Part shown: positions 15,185-24,364 of the stretch, in pieces
How the letters are laid out: every line of letters begins with the position of its first letter
Position numbering within the stretch: the first letter of the stretch is position 1
Virus record (IMG/VR): IMGVR_UViG_3300010399_000015
Location: 1 to 44,541 of that record
Length of the DNA stretch: 44,541 nucleotides
Strand: one strand, 5' to 3'
Origin: a virus
Position numbers and translations under genes: made by a program
Notes under the pieces: model-generated
What the model was told of the DNA's origin: nothing
What the model saw: only the letters and a program-made list of their open reading frames with translations
Databases searched by the model: none

Positions 15185-17932
15185 GTGGCCATCCAAAACT
15201 ACACGCCCATCCGGCTCCCGCCCACGCTGGATCCGGTTTTGCGGCATGAGCTCCTGAAGGTCGATGTCTTCCTTCGGCAGCTAACCCCGTTCACTGCTCG
15301 AGTCCCTTCAGCTCCCCAAGGCACCCCACCGTCTTCCGGTACCTTCGACCTGCTCAATTTCCTCTATCTGCCTGGCCGAGCCGGAGGTCAGGTGTCCCGC
15401 GGGCGGGTTACTTTCGAGACCAAGCTAATTGGGGCCGACGGTACCACTCCGAATCCCGCGCAGACTGGGGTGGGGTTCACGGGGTACAGCCCGAATGATT
15501 CCCCCACGACCGTTAATCTGAGCATGGAAGAAGCCGCCGTGGGGCGAACGAAGTCTCCCACGCGCGAGTGGATCTTCCCTGCATTCAACCGACTCGACAC
15601 CGGGCCGACAAATGGGTATCACTACTTTGTTGATGTGAGCGACTACCAGCAGATCACGAACAAGCTGCTGGACGCCGGCAATTATATCGCTCTCGAGGAT
15701 ACCAGTTCTCTCGCCGGGCTCTACAACGCCACCTGGGACAAACATCTGTCAATCGCCTGGGGCGGATCCTACCCTGCGGGTGGGTTTAACTCCGCTGCCG
15801 GTACTCTGACCACCCCAACCGGCACCCAACCTAGCCTTCAGATTCCGTCACTAGACTATAAGGTCCAGGGCGCGGCCAGCACTCGAGACCGATCCCACGT
15901 GTGGTGTGTGATGAAGAAGGCCCATACCGCCGCACCTTTCGAGCCCAATTCCTTCCTCTATGGTGGGGCCACCGGGAAGGAGCTCTACGCCATGCTGGCC
16001 ACAGCCTCAGGAACTATTGCGGCGGCGAGCAACGGGTTCATTCCGTACTTCAACAACACCCTCGCCCTAACGGTTACCTTCAGCATTGGGAGCGCGCTCG
16101 TCACTCTCGATGCCGGAACAACGACCGGAATGCGGGTGGGAATGCGGGTGCGGCAGACCGCGAACAATTACACCCTGCCGGAAGACGTGTTTGTCCAGCA
16201 GGTCAACAATGCCACCCAGTTCACCATGACCACCACTTGGCCGGGCTCCACGGTCGGCGGGCAGACCATTCAGGTCTTTGGCCCCACCTGGGAGAACGTC
16301 TCGGCCATCTCGGGCAGCATTACCGATGTGCTCGATAGTCTTTTCCGGATTGTGGACAACGGGGATATAACCAAGAAGCTTGCATTCGAGGCTAGCGGGA
16401 TTACAACGGCCACCACTCGTACATGGACTGTACCAGACTTTGATGGGACGCCCGCGCTCTTCCGGAGCGGCAAGCTAAGGATTGGGGATACTGCTGCCCC
16501 AACGCATAACCTAGAGATCATTGCTGGGACGACCACTGTTGCTCCGATCAGGCTGACTAGTGGGACAAGTCTGACGGTCACGGCTGTCGGTGCTCTGGAA
16601 TTTACTACCAACGACCTATTCTTTACCATCACGACCGGGGGCAGAAAGCGGCTTTTGATGGCCGACCCTACCGCCGGCCTGACCTCCGGGAGAGTCCCAT
16701 TCAGCACCACAAACGGACGCCTCACGGACGACGCAACGTTTTTGTTCGGAGCTGGAACCCTCACGGCCTCAAATCTCACAGCCACGGGGAATATAACCGG
16801 CTTCCTTATCACGGCAATGAGCCAACTGGACGTTGCGTCATTCATGTCCGCGAGGGGCACCGGGCTCAGGATTGGCGACACAAGCGCCGCAACCTACCCT
16901 CTGGAAATTGTGGCTTCTGATACCGCAATTGGTGCTCAGATAGATGTTGCTAATATCACTGAAAACAGTTTCGGCCTTGGTCTGAATTTCCTATATACGG
17001 ACAACAATGCGGGTGTGCAGACTGGAGATCGAATCGGCCTTAGTATGTCGCTTGCGGCTGCTGTGAACGCTGCTGCCACCACGACGCTTGGCACCTTGGC
17101 AGGACTTCAGTTCACCAACTATTCGCAACTCAATAACGTAATCACCATCACCAAGTGCTCCGCCATCGATGTCATCAACGCGCCTTTCGTCGGTGCTGGT
17201 GGGGCGACTAGTACAATCCTGGGCACCTATGGCATTAGCGCCAATGTGGATATTTCGGGAAATGGTGCCACAGGAACGGAAATTGTTGGGGCTTATCTTG
17301 GGGTTGGATCGTCCGCCGGGACTGTATCCAAAATGGCAGGGGTTGTTGTTGACGGCTACAATGGGCCGTTTGTCACGGCAGTTACATCGGCGGTCGCGTA
17401 TGACATTACGTCTAACTTTGCGCCACACGCCAATGTCACCACGTGGTATGGGTTGCGCATTCCCTCCATCAGCGGTCCCGGCACGATTTGGGGTATCTAC
17501 CAGTCGGGGACAATGGATTCGGCCATTGCTGGAGAGGTGAAGTTTGGTGCCACCACCGCCCCTACAGCGTGGGTAGATATCGCTGCGGGGTCTACCGCTA
17601 GGGTTCCCCTACTGTTGGCTTCGGGCACACTCAAGACTACGGCAGTTGCGGGCGGCATTGAGTTTCTTACGGATGACTTCTACGCCACTATTACCACCGG
17701 GGCCGCGAGAAAAGCGTTCATCCTCGACAATGGCTCGCGCCTTACTTCGGGGAAGATCCCTATTGCCACGACCAACGGCCGGCTCATTGACCTAACCGCA
17801 AGCTCAGCCTACACGCCTACCAATGTCACGACCGATCGTTCCTACGACGCAAACGCAACCACAACCGACGAACTGGCCGACGTACTCGGTACTCTGATTG
17901 CCGACCTCCAAGCCAAGGGAATTCTAGGCTAA
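15185..17932 (+). CDS. Tail fibre / tail spike protein, 915 aa
   Basis: GTG start one base after the nozzle stop. Residues 1-~75 may be the virion-binding domain. The remainder is Thr/Ser/Gly/Asn-rich and beta-repetitive, as in receptor-binding fibres. Internal duplications are clear: LRIGDTAAPTHNLEI near 430 and LRIGDTSAATYPLEI near 560, and the module EFTTNDLFFTITTGG...LTSGRVPFSTTNGRL (about 470-520) returns as EFLTDDFYATITTGA...LTSGKIPIATTNGRL (about 820-870). No C-terminal chaperone domain or catalytic sugar-hydrolase motif was recognised. Confidence 0.82.
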   Translation: MAIQNYTPIRLPPTLDPVLRHELLKVDVFLRQLTPFTARVPSAPQGTPPSSGTFDLLNFLYLPGRAGGQVSRGRVTFETKLIGADGTTPNPAQTGVGFTGYSPNDSPTTVNLSMEEAAVGRTKSPTREWIFPAFNRLDTGPTNGYHYFVDVSDYQQITNKLLDAGNYIALEDTSSLAGLYNATWDKHLSIAWGGSYPAGGFNSAAGTLTTPTGTQPSLQIPSLDYKVQGAASTRDRSHVWCVMKKAHTAAPFEPNSFLYGGATGKELYAMLATASGTIAAASNGFIPYFNNTLALTVTFSIGSALVTLDAGTTTGMRVGMRVRQTANNYTLPEDVFVQQVNNATQFTMTTTWPGSTVGGQTIQVFGPTWENVSAISGSITDVLDSLFRIVDNGDITKKLAFEASGITTATTRTWTVPDFDGTPALFRSGKLRIGDTAAPTHNLEIIAGTTTVAPIRLTSGTSLTVTAVGALEFTTNDLFFTITTGGRKRLLMADPTAGLTSGRVPFSTTNGRLTDDATFLFGAGTLTASNLTATGNITGFLITAMSQLDVASFMSARGTGLRIGDTSAATYPLEIVASDTAIGAQIDVANITENSFGLGLNFLYTDNNAGVQTGDRIGLSMSLAAAVNAAATTTLGTLAGLQFTNYSQLNNVITITKCSAIDVINAPFVGAGGATSTILGTYGISANVDISGNGATGTEIVGAYLGVGSSAGTVSKMAGVVVDGYNGPFVTAVTSAVAYDITSNFAPHANVTTWYGLRIPSISGPGTIWGIYQSGTMDSAIAGEVKFGATTAPTAWVDIAAGSTARVPLLLASGTLKTTAVAGGIEFLTDDFYATITTGAARKAFILDNGSRLTSGKIPIATTNGRLIDLTASSAYTPTNVTTDRSYDANATTTDELADVLGTLIADLQAKGILG

Positions 17933-18270
17933 TGGCTACCAGAACTCAGGCAAAGGCAGCGATTGATAACGTAGTCGTATCTGTTAAGGCAGACATCGAC
18001 CTTCTACCTTCCACCGCTAATATTCAGTGGGGGCAGATTCGATTCAACCCAAATGGGTGGGAAATCTATCTCTTGGAGGCGGATTTAACGGCGGCAATCA
18101 CTCTTAAAGATGCCATCGTCACAGCACTGACTGCGGCGGCACGCGCCTCTACGATAGCTTTCAAATTTGCTGCGATCAGGGAAACGAGTGTTTGGCCGCC
18201 AGCCAATGCTACCGTGCGGACCATAACCGTCACGAGTGGTAACAGCAAGTTCATCATCACGATGCCGTAA
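17932..18270 (+). CDS. Hypothetical fibre-associated protein, 112 aa
   Basis: ATG overlaps the fibre stop (TAATG). Helical N-terminal part (TRTQAKAAIDNVVVSVKADI), an IQWGQIRFNPNGWEIYL beta segment, then Ala-rich helix and a beta C-terminal end. Position right after the fibre suggests a fibre accessory, chaperone or small tail subunit. Not recognised. Confidence 0.65.
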   Translation: MATRTQAKAAIDNVVVSVKADIDLLPSTANIQWGQIRFNPNGWEIYLLEADLTAAITLKDAIVTALTAAARASTIAFKFAAIRETSVWPPANATVRTITVTSGNSKFIITMP

Positions 18271-18307
18271 GGTTTTGGGGTATACTTGACTTCTCCAGGG
18301 AGGGAGA

Positions 18308-18874
18308 ATGGCACTTCCAATCGCAGCGATCGGTGCAGGGATTGGCGCACTTGGGTCCATCTTGGGTGGCGGGCAGAAGGGTCCCACAGGGCTCGACGCC
18401 CAGACACTCCAGCGACTCTTTGGCTCGGGCGCATTATCTGGGGACATCAGCCAGCTCTATAAGCTCCTCCAGGCGAGTCCCCAGTTCCAGCAGATGCTTC
18501 TTCAGAACTCCATCCAGGGATCCCAGTTTCAGGGAGACCTTGCCAGTGGGCTCGCCAGCCGGGGGTTGAATACCTCGGGGATTGGGACGATCGCCAATGC
18601 CGCAGGACAGTCGGCTATCTCGAGCGGGGAGCTCGGGCTTCGTGGGGGGCTATTCGGGACTGCCGGTTCGCTTGCCCAGCAGAATCTTCTGGCGCGTCTC
18701 CAGTCCTATACTCAGGGACGCCTTAACCAGCCCAATCAACAGAGCACGATTGGAGGGATTGGAACCAGTCTCCTCGGTGCTAGCATTCCTAGTCTTTTCT
18801 CGATGGGCCAACAGAAGGCACCCAGCCTTTCGGAGATGAACAGCCCCAGCTATGGCTGGGCAGGGATGGGCTAA
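18308..18874 (+). CDS. Internal virion / ejection-type protein, 188 aa
   Basis: GGGAGGGAGA directly before ATG. A hydrophobic, Gly/Ala-rich N terminus (LPIAAIGAGIGALGSILGGG) could insert in membrane, then a Gln/Ser/Leu-rich helical region. This composition is typical of the smallest podoviral ejection protein. It is the first of three consecutive genes of this style, which supports an ejection apparatus. Confidence 0.65.
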   Translation: MALPIAAIGAGIGALGSILGGGQKGPTGLDAQTLQRLFGSGALSGDISQLYKLLQASPQFQQMLLQNSIQGSQFQGDLASGLASRGLNTSGIGTIANAAGQSAISSGELGLRGGLFGTAGSLAQQNLLARLQSYTQGRLNQPNQQSTIGGIGTSLLGASIPSLFSMGQQKAPSLSEMNSPSYGWAGMG

Positions 18875-19884
18875 TGGCCGACTTCGTGGGGCAGCCTTCC
18901 GAGACCATCAAGCGTAAGTTCTCCGTCTCGGGCTCGACCACGGGCGGGGATACGACTGCTCCCCCAATTCCGCCTATCTCGACCGCGGACTTAGGGCAGC
19001 AGCCGGTCCCACAGTCTGGGCCGAGCCAAGAGCAGATTGCCGCCTTCTACCAGCCCCTTCTGGATCAGATCCAGAATGAGGCTCAACCCCTGTCTCGCCC
19101 CGTACCAGCGCAGGTAGCTCCACTCGGCACGTTCCTGGGCTTGCTTGCTGGCAATCTTGCGACGACCTTCTCGCAAAACCCTGCATTCCAGCAGCAGGCC
19201 CAGAACTACCTGGCCGAGCAAACTCAGAAGCGTGAGGCGATTCAGGAACAGAACTATGCCCAGAATCTGACCTTCGACCAGGCCAAGAAGAACAAGCTCA
19301 TCACGATTCGCGGGCAGATCCTCGAGAAGCAGCTGGACGAGGCCATCAAGAAGGGCGATCTCGCCGCGGCGAATGCTGCGAGCCAGAACCTCTACAAGTT
19401 CCAAGAAGGCATCAAGCGCGAGAGTGATAAGCAGGAAGCCGATCGCCGGAAGGCCCTCATTCAAGTCCAGGGAGCCGAAGATCGCAAAACGGCCGGCGTG
19501 AAGGCGAAGCTATCGGCCGAGGAAGAGGCTGCCAAGGCCAACCCGGTTCTGACTACCAAAGACTATCTGGGTGCCCGCAATGCGGTTGCTCGGAACAAAA
19601 ATCTAGACGAGAAGACCCACAGCAAGTGGAAGCTCTTTGGAATCACGCTGCCCATCGGTCCTCGAGACGCCACGCCTACTGAGCGCGAGGAAGAGGCCGA
19701 GGGGATCGATGTTGCTACGATCAAGAACGGCGAACCGACTGCTCAGCGAGCGGCGAAGGCCAATCTCAAGCGGTCCATATTGAAGAGGCTAGATTTGCTC
19801 GGCAAGGCTCCCAGTGCCGAGGCCATGGCGCAGGTGAAAGCCGAGGTCGAGAAGTACGGGCTTACGCTGGGGGATCTTCGATAA
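18874..19884 (+). CDS. Internal virion protein candidate, 336 aa
   Basis: ATG overlaps the previous TAA (TAATG). Disordered Pro/Gln/Ser N terminus, then long charged Gln/Lys/Ala helices (residues ~100-220) of coiled-coil type, then a mixed C-terminal domain. Resembles second internal/ejection proteins in composition and position. No catalytic signature. Confidence 0.62.
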   Translation: MADFVGQPSETIKRKFSVSGSTTGGDTTAPPIPPISTADLGQQPVPQSGPSQEQIAAFYQPLLDQIQNEAQPLSRPVPAQVAPLGTFLGLLAGNLATTFSQNPAFQQQAQNYLAEQTQKREAIQEQNYAQNLTFDQAKKNKLITIRGQILEKQLDEAIKKGDLAAANAASQNLYKFQEGIKRESDKQEADRRKALIQVQGAEDRKTAGVKAKLSAEEEAAKANPVLTTKDYLGARNAVARNKNLDEKTHSKWKLFGITLPIGPRDATPTEREEEAEGIDVATIKNGEPTAQRAAKANLKRSILKRLDLLGKAPSAEAMAQVKAEVEKYGLTLGDLR

Positions 19885-22764
19885 GTGCCGGGTATCGACG
19901 ATTTCTTTAAGGAAGAGTCTACCCAGGCCTCTGCGGCTACACCTGTTTCGCCCGCTCCTGCCGAGACAACTAAGACCTCGATAGACGATTACTTTACCGA
20001 AGGCACCACTCCTACCGCGGGCGAGCTAAAGCCCACTCCCACCAATCCGATTGCGGACATGGCTGGCGATCTGTTCGAGGGCGCAACGGCTCCGTTTACG
20101 GGGGCGTGGGAGGCGGCGCAAGGAGTTTTAGCAGACCCTGCCATCGGATTGCTTCCCGTAGCCGAAGCTGATTCCCACCTAAAACGTGCCGAGGAACTCG
20201 GATGGAAAGGAGCGGCATTCTGGGGAGGAATGCTGGCTGGGGGCGGTGCCGCGAATCTAGCGAGAGGATTCCTAGCCAAATCCATTCTCGGTGGAGCGGC
20301 TGGGGCCGGAGCATTTGAATTAGCGAAACGTTCTCCGGACGTGCTTCATCAGGAGATGTCCCCCATTGATGCGGCGAAGGAAGTGGGGACGGCAGCCGCT
20401 TACGGTGCATTATTTGGGGCGGCCGTGGGCGCAATCCCTGGCGCTGCCAAGATAGCAGCGAATACAGCGGCAGGGACGGGGAGATTCTCGGCTAGTCTGG
20501 CGAACAAAATATTGGATATAACTCCCGGGGGTCCACAACTTCGTGAGGGGAGTCAGCAGTTCTTCAGACAGCACTTCATGGTCAATTGGGACAAAGCCTT
20601 CACAAGTGGCCAGGAGCTGCTGCGAAAGAGTGGGCTTAAGGATCTGGCAACGCAACTTCGTATGGCCTCCTCTACTTCCGCGCTTATCGGCGGGAAGTGG
20701 AATGCGGATTTTGCAAGGAATGTAGGCTGGGTAGGGAAATCCCGACTACCCGCCGCCATGAAGGACGATGAAATAAAACAAATGGCATTCCTGATGATCG
20801 GGCGCAATATGCACGAACTTGAGAAAGGGACTGCCATTGCAGGCTTTCCCCAGCGTGTAGTTGATGGTGCCATTGCCGAAGCCCGTCGGCTGCGGGCCAT
20901 CGGATTACGCCTACAACGGGCTGGGGTACAGGTATTCGACCCCGAGTCGGGGAACTCACACACATTCATCCTTCGCAAAGATTATGGCATTCCAATCCGC
21001 TACAACAATCCGGATGCCTACCGTGCTGGAGGAGAGTTCCGAGACGCCGCGAAGGCCAAGGTAGCGGCGAAGCTCGAGCTGCGTCCTGATAAAGCTGAGG
21101 AGTGGCTTGACGCTTTTGCGGATCGGCTGGCAGCTGAACAAGAGGGCATCGTAACGGGTGCGCCCATATCCGCTGGGACGAATCACTTCATGATGGGTCG
21201 TAGCCTTGAGCTTCCGGGCTATGAGACTGATCTGCGGGACATTCTTCCGCAATACTACGAGTACGCTGCGCGGCGGCTTGCCAATCATACCTTCTTCGGC
21301 CCCATTTCGGATGTCGAGACTGCGACGAGAAAAGCAGTCCAAGAGCAGCTATTCGCGCCCGAGGAGATCGCCAACCAGTCGGCGCGGGCACAGACGGCAG
21401 ACCCCGCGGCCGAGCAGATGTTCATTGAGGAATTCAAAAACGTCCGCGGCCGTGGTGTCGCTCGAGAGCCAGTGGAACGGCGGCTAACTGCTCAGCAGAT
21501 TGTGCGAGCAAGACAGGAACAAGCCACGAAAGACATTCGTCGGGAATTTGGGATCGAACAACGCTACCCACGGGCCTTTTCCCAACTCGAACAGGTCGAA
21601 GACCCAGCCTACAAGAATCTGGCCACAAAGATTGTGAGACGGCAATTGGGTTCCATTGACCGCCCCACAGTAGGTGAGGGGCTATGGAAAAAGATGGCCC
21701 AGGCTGAAGTAGTGACCAAGCTTGCTCTAGGTGCGATCGCTCAGCCATCTCAGATCCTTTCTGCGGTCGTCCGCACCCAGCATCAGGGGATGTTCAAGAA
21801 TCTCTTCCGCACCCTGGGCAACGATCCCGAGGCCCTAGACTTTGCCCTGCGGTCGGGAGTCATCCTGCGCGGAGTTGTGCGCCACGCCGAGCAAAGCCTA
21901 ACGGGCGGTTCGACCGACTTTCTTGAGAAGGTGTTCTTTACTCAAGCCGACATGAAAAGCCGTGTATTCGGAGCCATTCAGGGTGCGTCGTTTGCGGAGA
22001 ACCAAGCCAGGAAATTGTATTCGTTATCCAAATTGGGAACTCGTGGAGCCCAGAACCAGATGGCCCGAATTGAAGGCCGTCTCGCCAACCTGGGACTGGA
22101 CACTTCAGCCATCGTATCAAGAGGTGGCCATCTAACAGAAAATGAACTTCTAAAGGCAGCTCAGAAGGTAAGCTCAGACGTAAACTTCTGGGGAGACGCC
22201 CTTTCGCTACCCGAATTCTACCGCTCGCCGGCTGGACGCTATCTGACAATGTTCAAGTCCTTCGGCTTCCAACAGGGGAAGTTGTTCAAGGATACCATCG
22301 CCAAGCCCGCGGCCCTCTGGATCTCGACAGACGGCAAGCAGGGGGATATCGCCCCATTTCTGCGCTTCGCAACTCTAACCCCTCTGGGCGGGGAAGTCAT
22401 TGCGGATGTGAAGAAATTTGCCCGCGGGAAGGATCCTCGGCGAACGGATCGGAACGTAGCCGAGCGGGTTTTGGAGAATATCTCGAACGGAGCTGGTTTT
22501 GGGCTCGCCGCAGACGCCCTGGAGGCTACCAAGTATGGGGTATCTGGGGTGTTGGGCTGGGGCGTTGGGCCGATCGGATCGGAGCTCGGTAAGGGTATGG
22601 CGAATGTAGGGGCGGCGAGCAGAGGCAATCCTCGAGCCCTGGCGAAGCAGACGATCGAATTTGGCGTCCCCGCGGCCGTAAACCTAATTAACCCTCGGCT
22701 CGCACCCGTCGTGGCGGCAGCTGCCCCGGCTATCTCGAACACCGTCCTACCCCCGGAGAAATGA
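19885..22764 (+). CDS. Large internal virion / DNA ejection protein, 959 aa
   Basis: GTG start directly after the previous stop. Two copies of a short motif stand at the N terminus, IDDFFKEE (4-11) and IDDYFTEG (33-40). Residues ~90-200 are Gly/Ala-rich and amphipathic or membrane-active; the remainder is mostly helical, with many Arg/Glu helices. Large proteins of this type at the end of podoviral tail operons form the periplasm-spanning ejection channel. No transglycosylase Glu motif was recognised. The stop overlaps the next ATG (ATGATGG). Confidence 0.7.
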   Translation: MPGIDDFFKEESTQASAATPVSPAPAETTKTSIDDYFTEGTTPTAGELKPTPTNPIADMAGDLFEGATAPFTGAWEAAQGVLADPAIGLLPVAEADSHLKRAEELGWKGAAFWGGMLAGGGAANLARGFLAKSILGGAAGAGAFELAKRSPDVLHQEMSPIDAAKEVGTAAAYGALFGAAVGAIPGAAKIAANTAAGTGRFSASLANKILDITPGGPQLREGSQQFFRQHFMVNWDKAFTSGQELLRKSGLKDLATQLRMASSTSALIGGKWNADFARNVGWVGKSRLPAAMKDDEIKQMAFLMIGRNMHELEKGTAIAGFPQRVVDGAIAEARRLRAIGLRLQRAGVQVFDPESGNSHTFILRKDYGIPIRYNNPDAYRAGGEFRDAAKAKVAAKLELRPDKAEEWLDAFADRLAAEQEGIVTGAPISAGTNHFMMGRSLELPGYETDLRDILPQYYEYAARRLANHTFFGPISDVETATRKAVQEQLFAPEEIANQSARAQTADPAAEQMFIEEFKNVRGRGVAREPVERRLTAQQIVRARQEQATKDIRREFGIEQRYPRAFSQLEQVEDPAYKNLATKIVRRQLGSIDRPTVGEGLWKKMAQAEVVTKLALGAIAQPSQILSAVVRTQHQGMFKNLFRTLGNDPEALDFALRSGVILRGVVRHAEQSLTGGSTDFLEKVFFTQADMKSRVFGAIQGASFAENQARKLYSLSKLGTRGAQNQMARIEGRLANLGLDTSAIVSRGGHLTENELLKAAQKVSSDVNFWGDALSLPEFYRSPAGRYLTMFKSFGFQQGKLFKDTIAKPAALWISTDGKQGDIAPFLRFATLTPLGGEVIADVKKFARGKDPRRTDRNVAERVLENISNGAGFGLAADALEATKYGVSGVLGWGVGPIGSELGKGMANVGAASRGNPRALAKQTIEFGVPAAVNLINPRLAPVVAAAAPAISNTVLPPEK

Positions 22765-22991
22765 TGGAATTCGATCTGGCCAAGGCTATCGACATTGCTA
22801 TCAACATCTTCACGATTGTGGTGTCCGCGCTGGTCATCTATAATCGGATGTCCAACAGACTCTCCCTGCTCGAGCAGAAGTTCGACATACTCACGGGGAA
22901 CGGGTTTGTGAAGAAAGAAGTGGTGGAAGAGATTCAACGGCGGCTCGACCAACGGATTGACGATCTTCGGACCGCCGTAATTAAACTCTGA
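22761..22991 (+). CDS. Small membrane protein with coiled coil (lysis cassette candidate), 76 aa
   Basis: ATG overlaps the end of the ejection gene (ATGA). One N-terminal membrane segment (IDIAINIFTIVVSALVIY, about 10-27) followed by a charged coiled coil (RLSLLEQKFDIL, EVVEEIQRRLDQRIDDL). The topology fits an inner-membrane spanin-like or holin-partner protein. It starts a block of three tiny genes ending the rightward operon. Confidence 0.65.
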   Translation: MMEFDLAKAIDIAINIFTIVVSALVIYNRMSNRLSLLEQKFDILTGNGFVKKEVVEEIQRRLDQRIDDLRTAVIKL

Positions 22992-23003
22992 CATGGAGGT
23001 CAG

Positions 23004-23171
23004 ATGAAGAACCCGTATACGACCATTCTTGGTTACGGCTCGATTGCGATTGCGGTTATCCAGTATCTTGTGGGGTTTGCTGGATCTCACGTGTGGCCCC
23101 CGAGTGTTTCGGAGATTCTGTTTCTCATCGTGGGCCTCCTTGGCGTCGTTGCAAAGGATGGTGGCCACTGA
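23004..23171 (+). CDS. Holin-like small membrane protein, 55 aa
   Basis: ATG with GGAGGT 5 nt upstream. Two hydrophobic segments, TTILGYGSIAIAVIQYLVGF and EILFLIVGLLGVVA, separated by a short polar turn, and a C-terminal AKDGGH. Size and topology match short two-helix phage holins. It is next to the previous coil protein and faces the M15 peptidase gene on the other strand. Confidence 0.72.
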   Translation: MKNPYTTILGYGSIAIAVIQYLVGFAGSHVWPPSVSEILFLIVGLLGVVAKDGGH

Positions 23172-23326
23172 GCATTTGGAAAAAGGTGCGCGGGGCGGTT
23201 AGAATCCTAGCCGCCCTAGCACCCCTCCTAAGAGTCCTCGGCGTGAAGAAGAAGACTGTAGCTGGGAAGGCAGGAGAAGTTGCGAAGGTGCTTGATGAAA
23301 CGCTCCCGCGTAACTCGAAGCCATGA
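23168..23326 (+). CDS. Small basic amphipathic protein, ~52 aa, start uncertain
   Basis: Frame follows the holin-like gene. Candidate starts are CTG 23168, overlapping the holin stop as CTGA, or GTG 23186. The peptide KKVRGAVRILAALAPLLRVLGVKKK is a hydrophobic helix flanked by Lys/Arg, followed by an AGKAGEVAKVLDETL helix. It ends the rightward arm. Function unknown; association with lysis is inferred only from position. Confidence 0.5.
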   Translation: MSIWKKVRGAVRILAALAPLLRVLGVKKKTVAGKAGEVAKVLDETLPRNSKP

Positions 23327-23411
23327 ACTGATTATAGAATAACCTTCTCAACTCACGTCGTTCTGCAGCAGTAAGTGGTTCGGGAAATTTTCTTTTGATC
23401 CAGACGCGCAC
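23199..23411 (-). CDS. Doubtful ORF at the convergent end, 70 aa
   Basis: GTG 23411 lies 4 nt after the M15 peptidase stop. Residues ~8-27 (FPEPLTAAERRELRRLFYNQ) look protein-like, but the 3' half runs antisense through the rightward small basic gene and is low complexity. No convincing ribosome site. It also covers the short convergent gap 23327-23415, where I see no strong bidirectional terminator hairpin. Confidence 0.2.
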   Translation of the reverse strand: MRVWIKRKFPEPLTAAERRELRRLFYNQFMASSYAGAFHQAPSQLLLPSQLQSSSSRRGLLGGVLGRLGF

Positions 23412-23415
23412 GGGG

Positions 23416-23793
23416 CTAGTAGAGCCACGCAACCTCTTGAGGTTTACTGGGATCGCAGTCCAGATGTATGAAGGTCCGGGCGATGCCAACACGCGCGATT
23501 CCCACGTCTCGAGCCGCTTGTAGGATAGCGAATCGTAGTCCAGATGTTCGGCAGGCAATATCGACTGCGAAGCCATCTGTATGAGCTGAACTGTCAACCC
23601 CACCGACTTCGGCATTATGCTCCTCCGTTCTAAACCCGCTCGTTACCACCAGGGGCATCCCAATCAAAGAGCGGATCCGATCCAGTTTCCCGACTATCTC
23701 CAACCTCATCTGCTTGCCCGACCCCGGGCTCGTCGGGTCGTCGAATTCCTTCGGCTTGAACCACTTGATGGTCTTCCATTCGGTTGCTGTCAT
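23416..23793 (-). CDS. Endolysin: peptidase M15A family
   Basis: 125 residues, ATG behind a perfect AAGGAGG with 7-nt spacing. Zinc ligands of the M15A fold are visible: SSAHTDGFAVDI (His71, Asp78) and FIHLDC (His110), plus the VTSGFRTEEHNAEVGG block. Such enzymes cut D-Ala- or L-Ala-D-Glu-containing peptide stems of peptidoglycan and serve as phage endolysins. No signal peptide, so it would need the holin-like protein encoded just across the convergent junction. The gene start overlaps the upstream zinc-motif gene by 164 nt. Confidence 0.9.
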   Translation of the reverse strand: MTATEWKTIKWFKPKEFDDPTSPGSGKQMRLEIVGKLDRIRSLIGMPLVVTSGFRTEEHNAEVGGVDSSAHTDGFAVDIACRTSGLRFAILQAARDVGIARVGIARTFIHLDCDPSKPQEVAWLY

Positions 23794-24364
23794 TTTGCGC
23801 CTCCTTGCGCCTGAGACCGTTGGTCTTATCCCCAACCCAGTCTCGGTGGTGCCACCCGTGCTTGGCGATATAGTCCTGCCGGCTGATGAACGAGACGAAC
23901 TTGGCAATCCGCTCGGGGTGAGGGATTCGGCGATTAAGCCTGGCGAAGTTCCAGAGCTCGTCCAGCACCGCATAGGCTTGGGAGAAATCGGTAACTGGCT
24001 CGACCGACCCCTCTCGGATCGCCCTAAGCCTGCCCGAGAAGAAGGCGACTATTGCATCCCGTTCCTTAACGTAGGTTTGGATCTCTCGCTTGGCGCGCCA
24101 GTCGGATCGCGCACATTTGCGTAGAAGTCCCGCCAAAAACAGCCCGTGGCGAATATAGTGATTGAGGCAGTATTGCCCCTCCCAGACCGGGAGTCCGCAT
24201 TGCAGCTCTCGCTTACGGTCTAGGTGGAAGACACAAGGCTTGGGGACAGTTTCTCCATCTGGCCCCAGTTGGACCCGATCTTCATATCGACGGGCACTCG
24301 GAACCCCGGAGCGATCTGCGGAAATTCTGTCTCGAGTACCTCGCGTAAGCCTCCAAGTAGGCAC
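23630..24364 (-). CDS. Cys/His zinc-motif protein, up to 244 aa
   Basis: GTG 24364 follows AAGGAGG by 10 nt but lies inside the 3' end of the polymerase gene (145-nt overlap). A conserved-looking zinc pattern opens the protein core: PCVFHLD, LQCGLP, QYCLNHYIRHG. Then come helices (WRAKREIQTYVKERDAIVAFF, YAVLDELWNFARLNRR) and a HGWHHRDWVG stretch. The last ~55 codons overlap the endolysin in another frame and read like disordered sequence. The start nearer to the Cys motif may be the real one. Function unknown. Confidence 0.6.
   Translation of the reverse strand: MPTWRLTRGTRDRISADRSGVPSARRYEDRVQLGPDGETVPKPCVFHLDRKRELQCGLPVWEGQYCLNHYIRHGLFLAGLLRKCARSDWRAKREIQTYVKERDAIVAFFSGRLRAIREGSVEPVTDFSQAYAVLDELWNFARLNRRIPHPERIAKFVSFISRQDYIAKHGWHHRDWVGDKTNGLRRKEAQNDSNRMEDHQVVQAEGIRRPDEPGVGQADEVGDSRETGSDPLFDWDAPGGNERV

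Noticed and set aside
18287-18300. TTGACT as a promoter within the virion operon
   Set aside because: No -10 element at a fitting distance; the region is explained by the ribosome site of the next gene.
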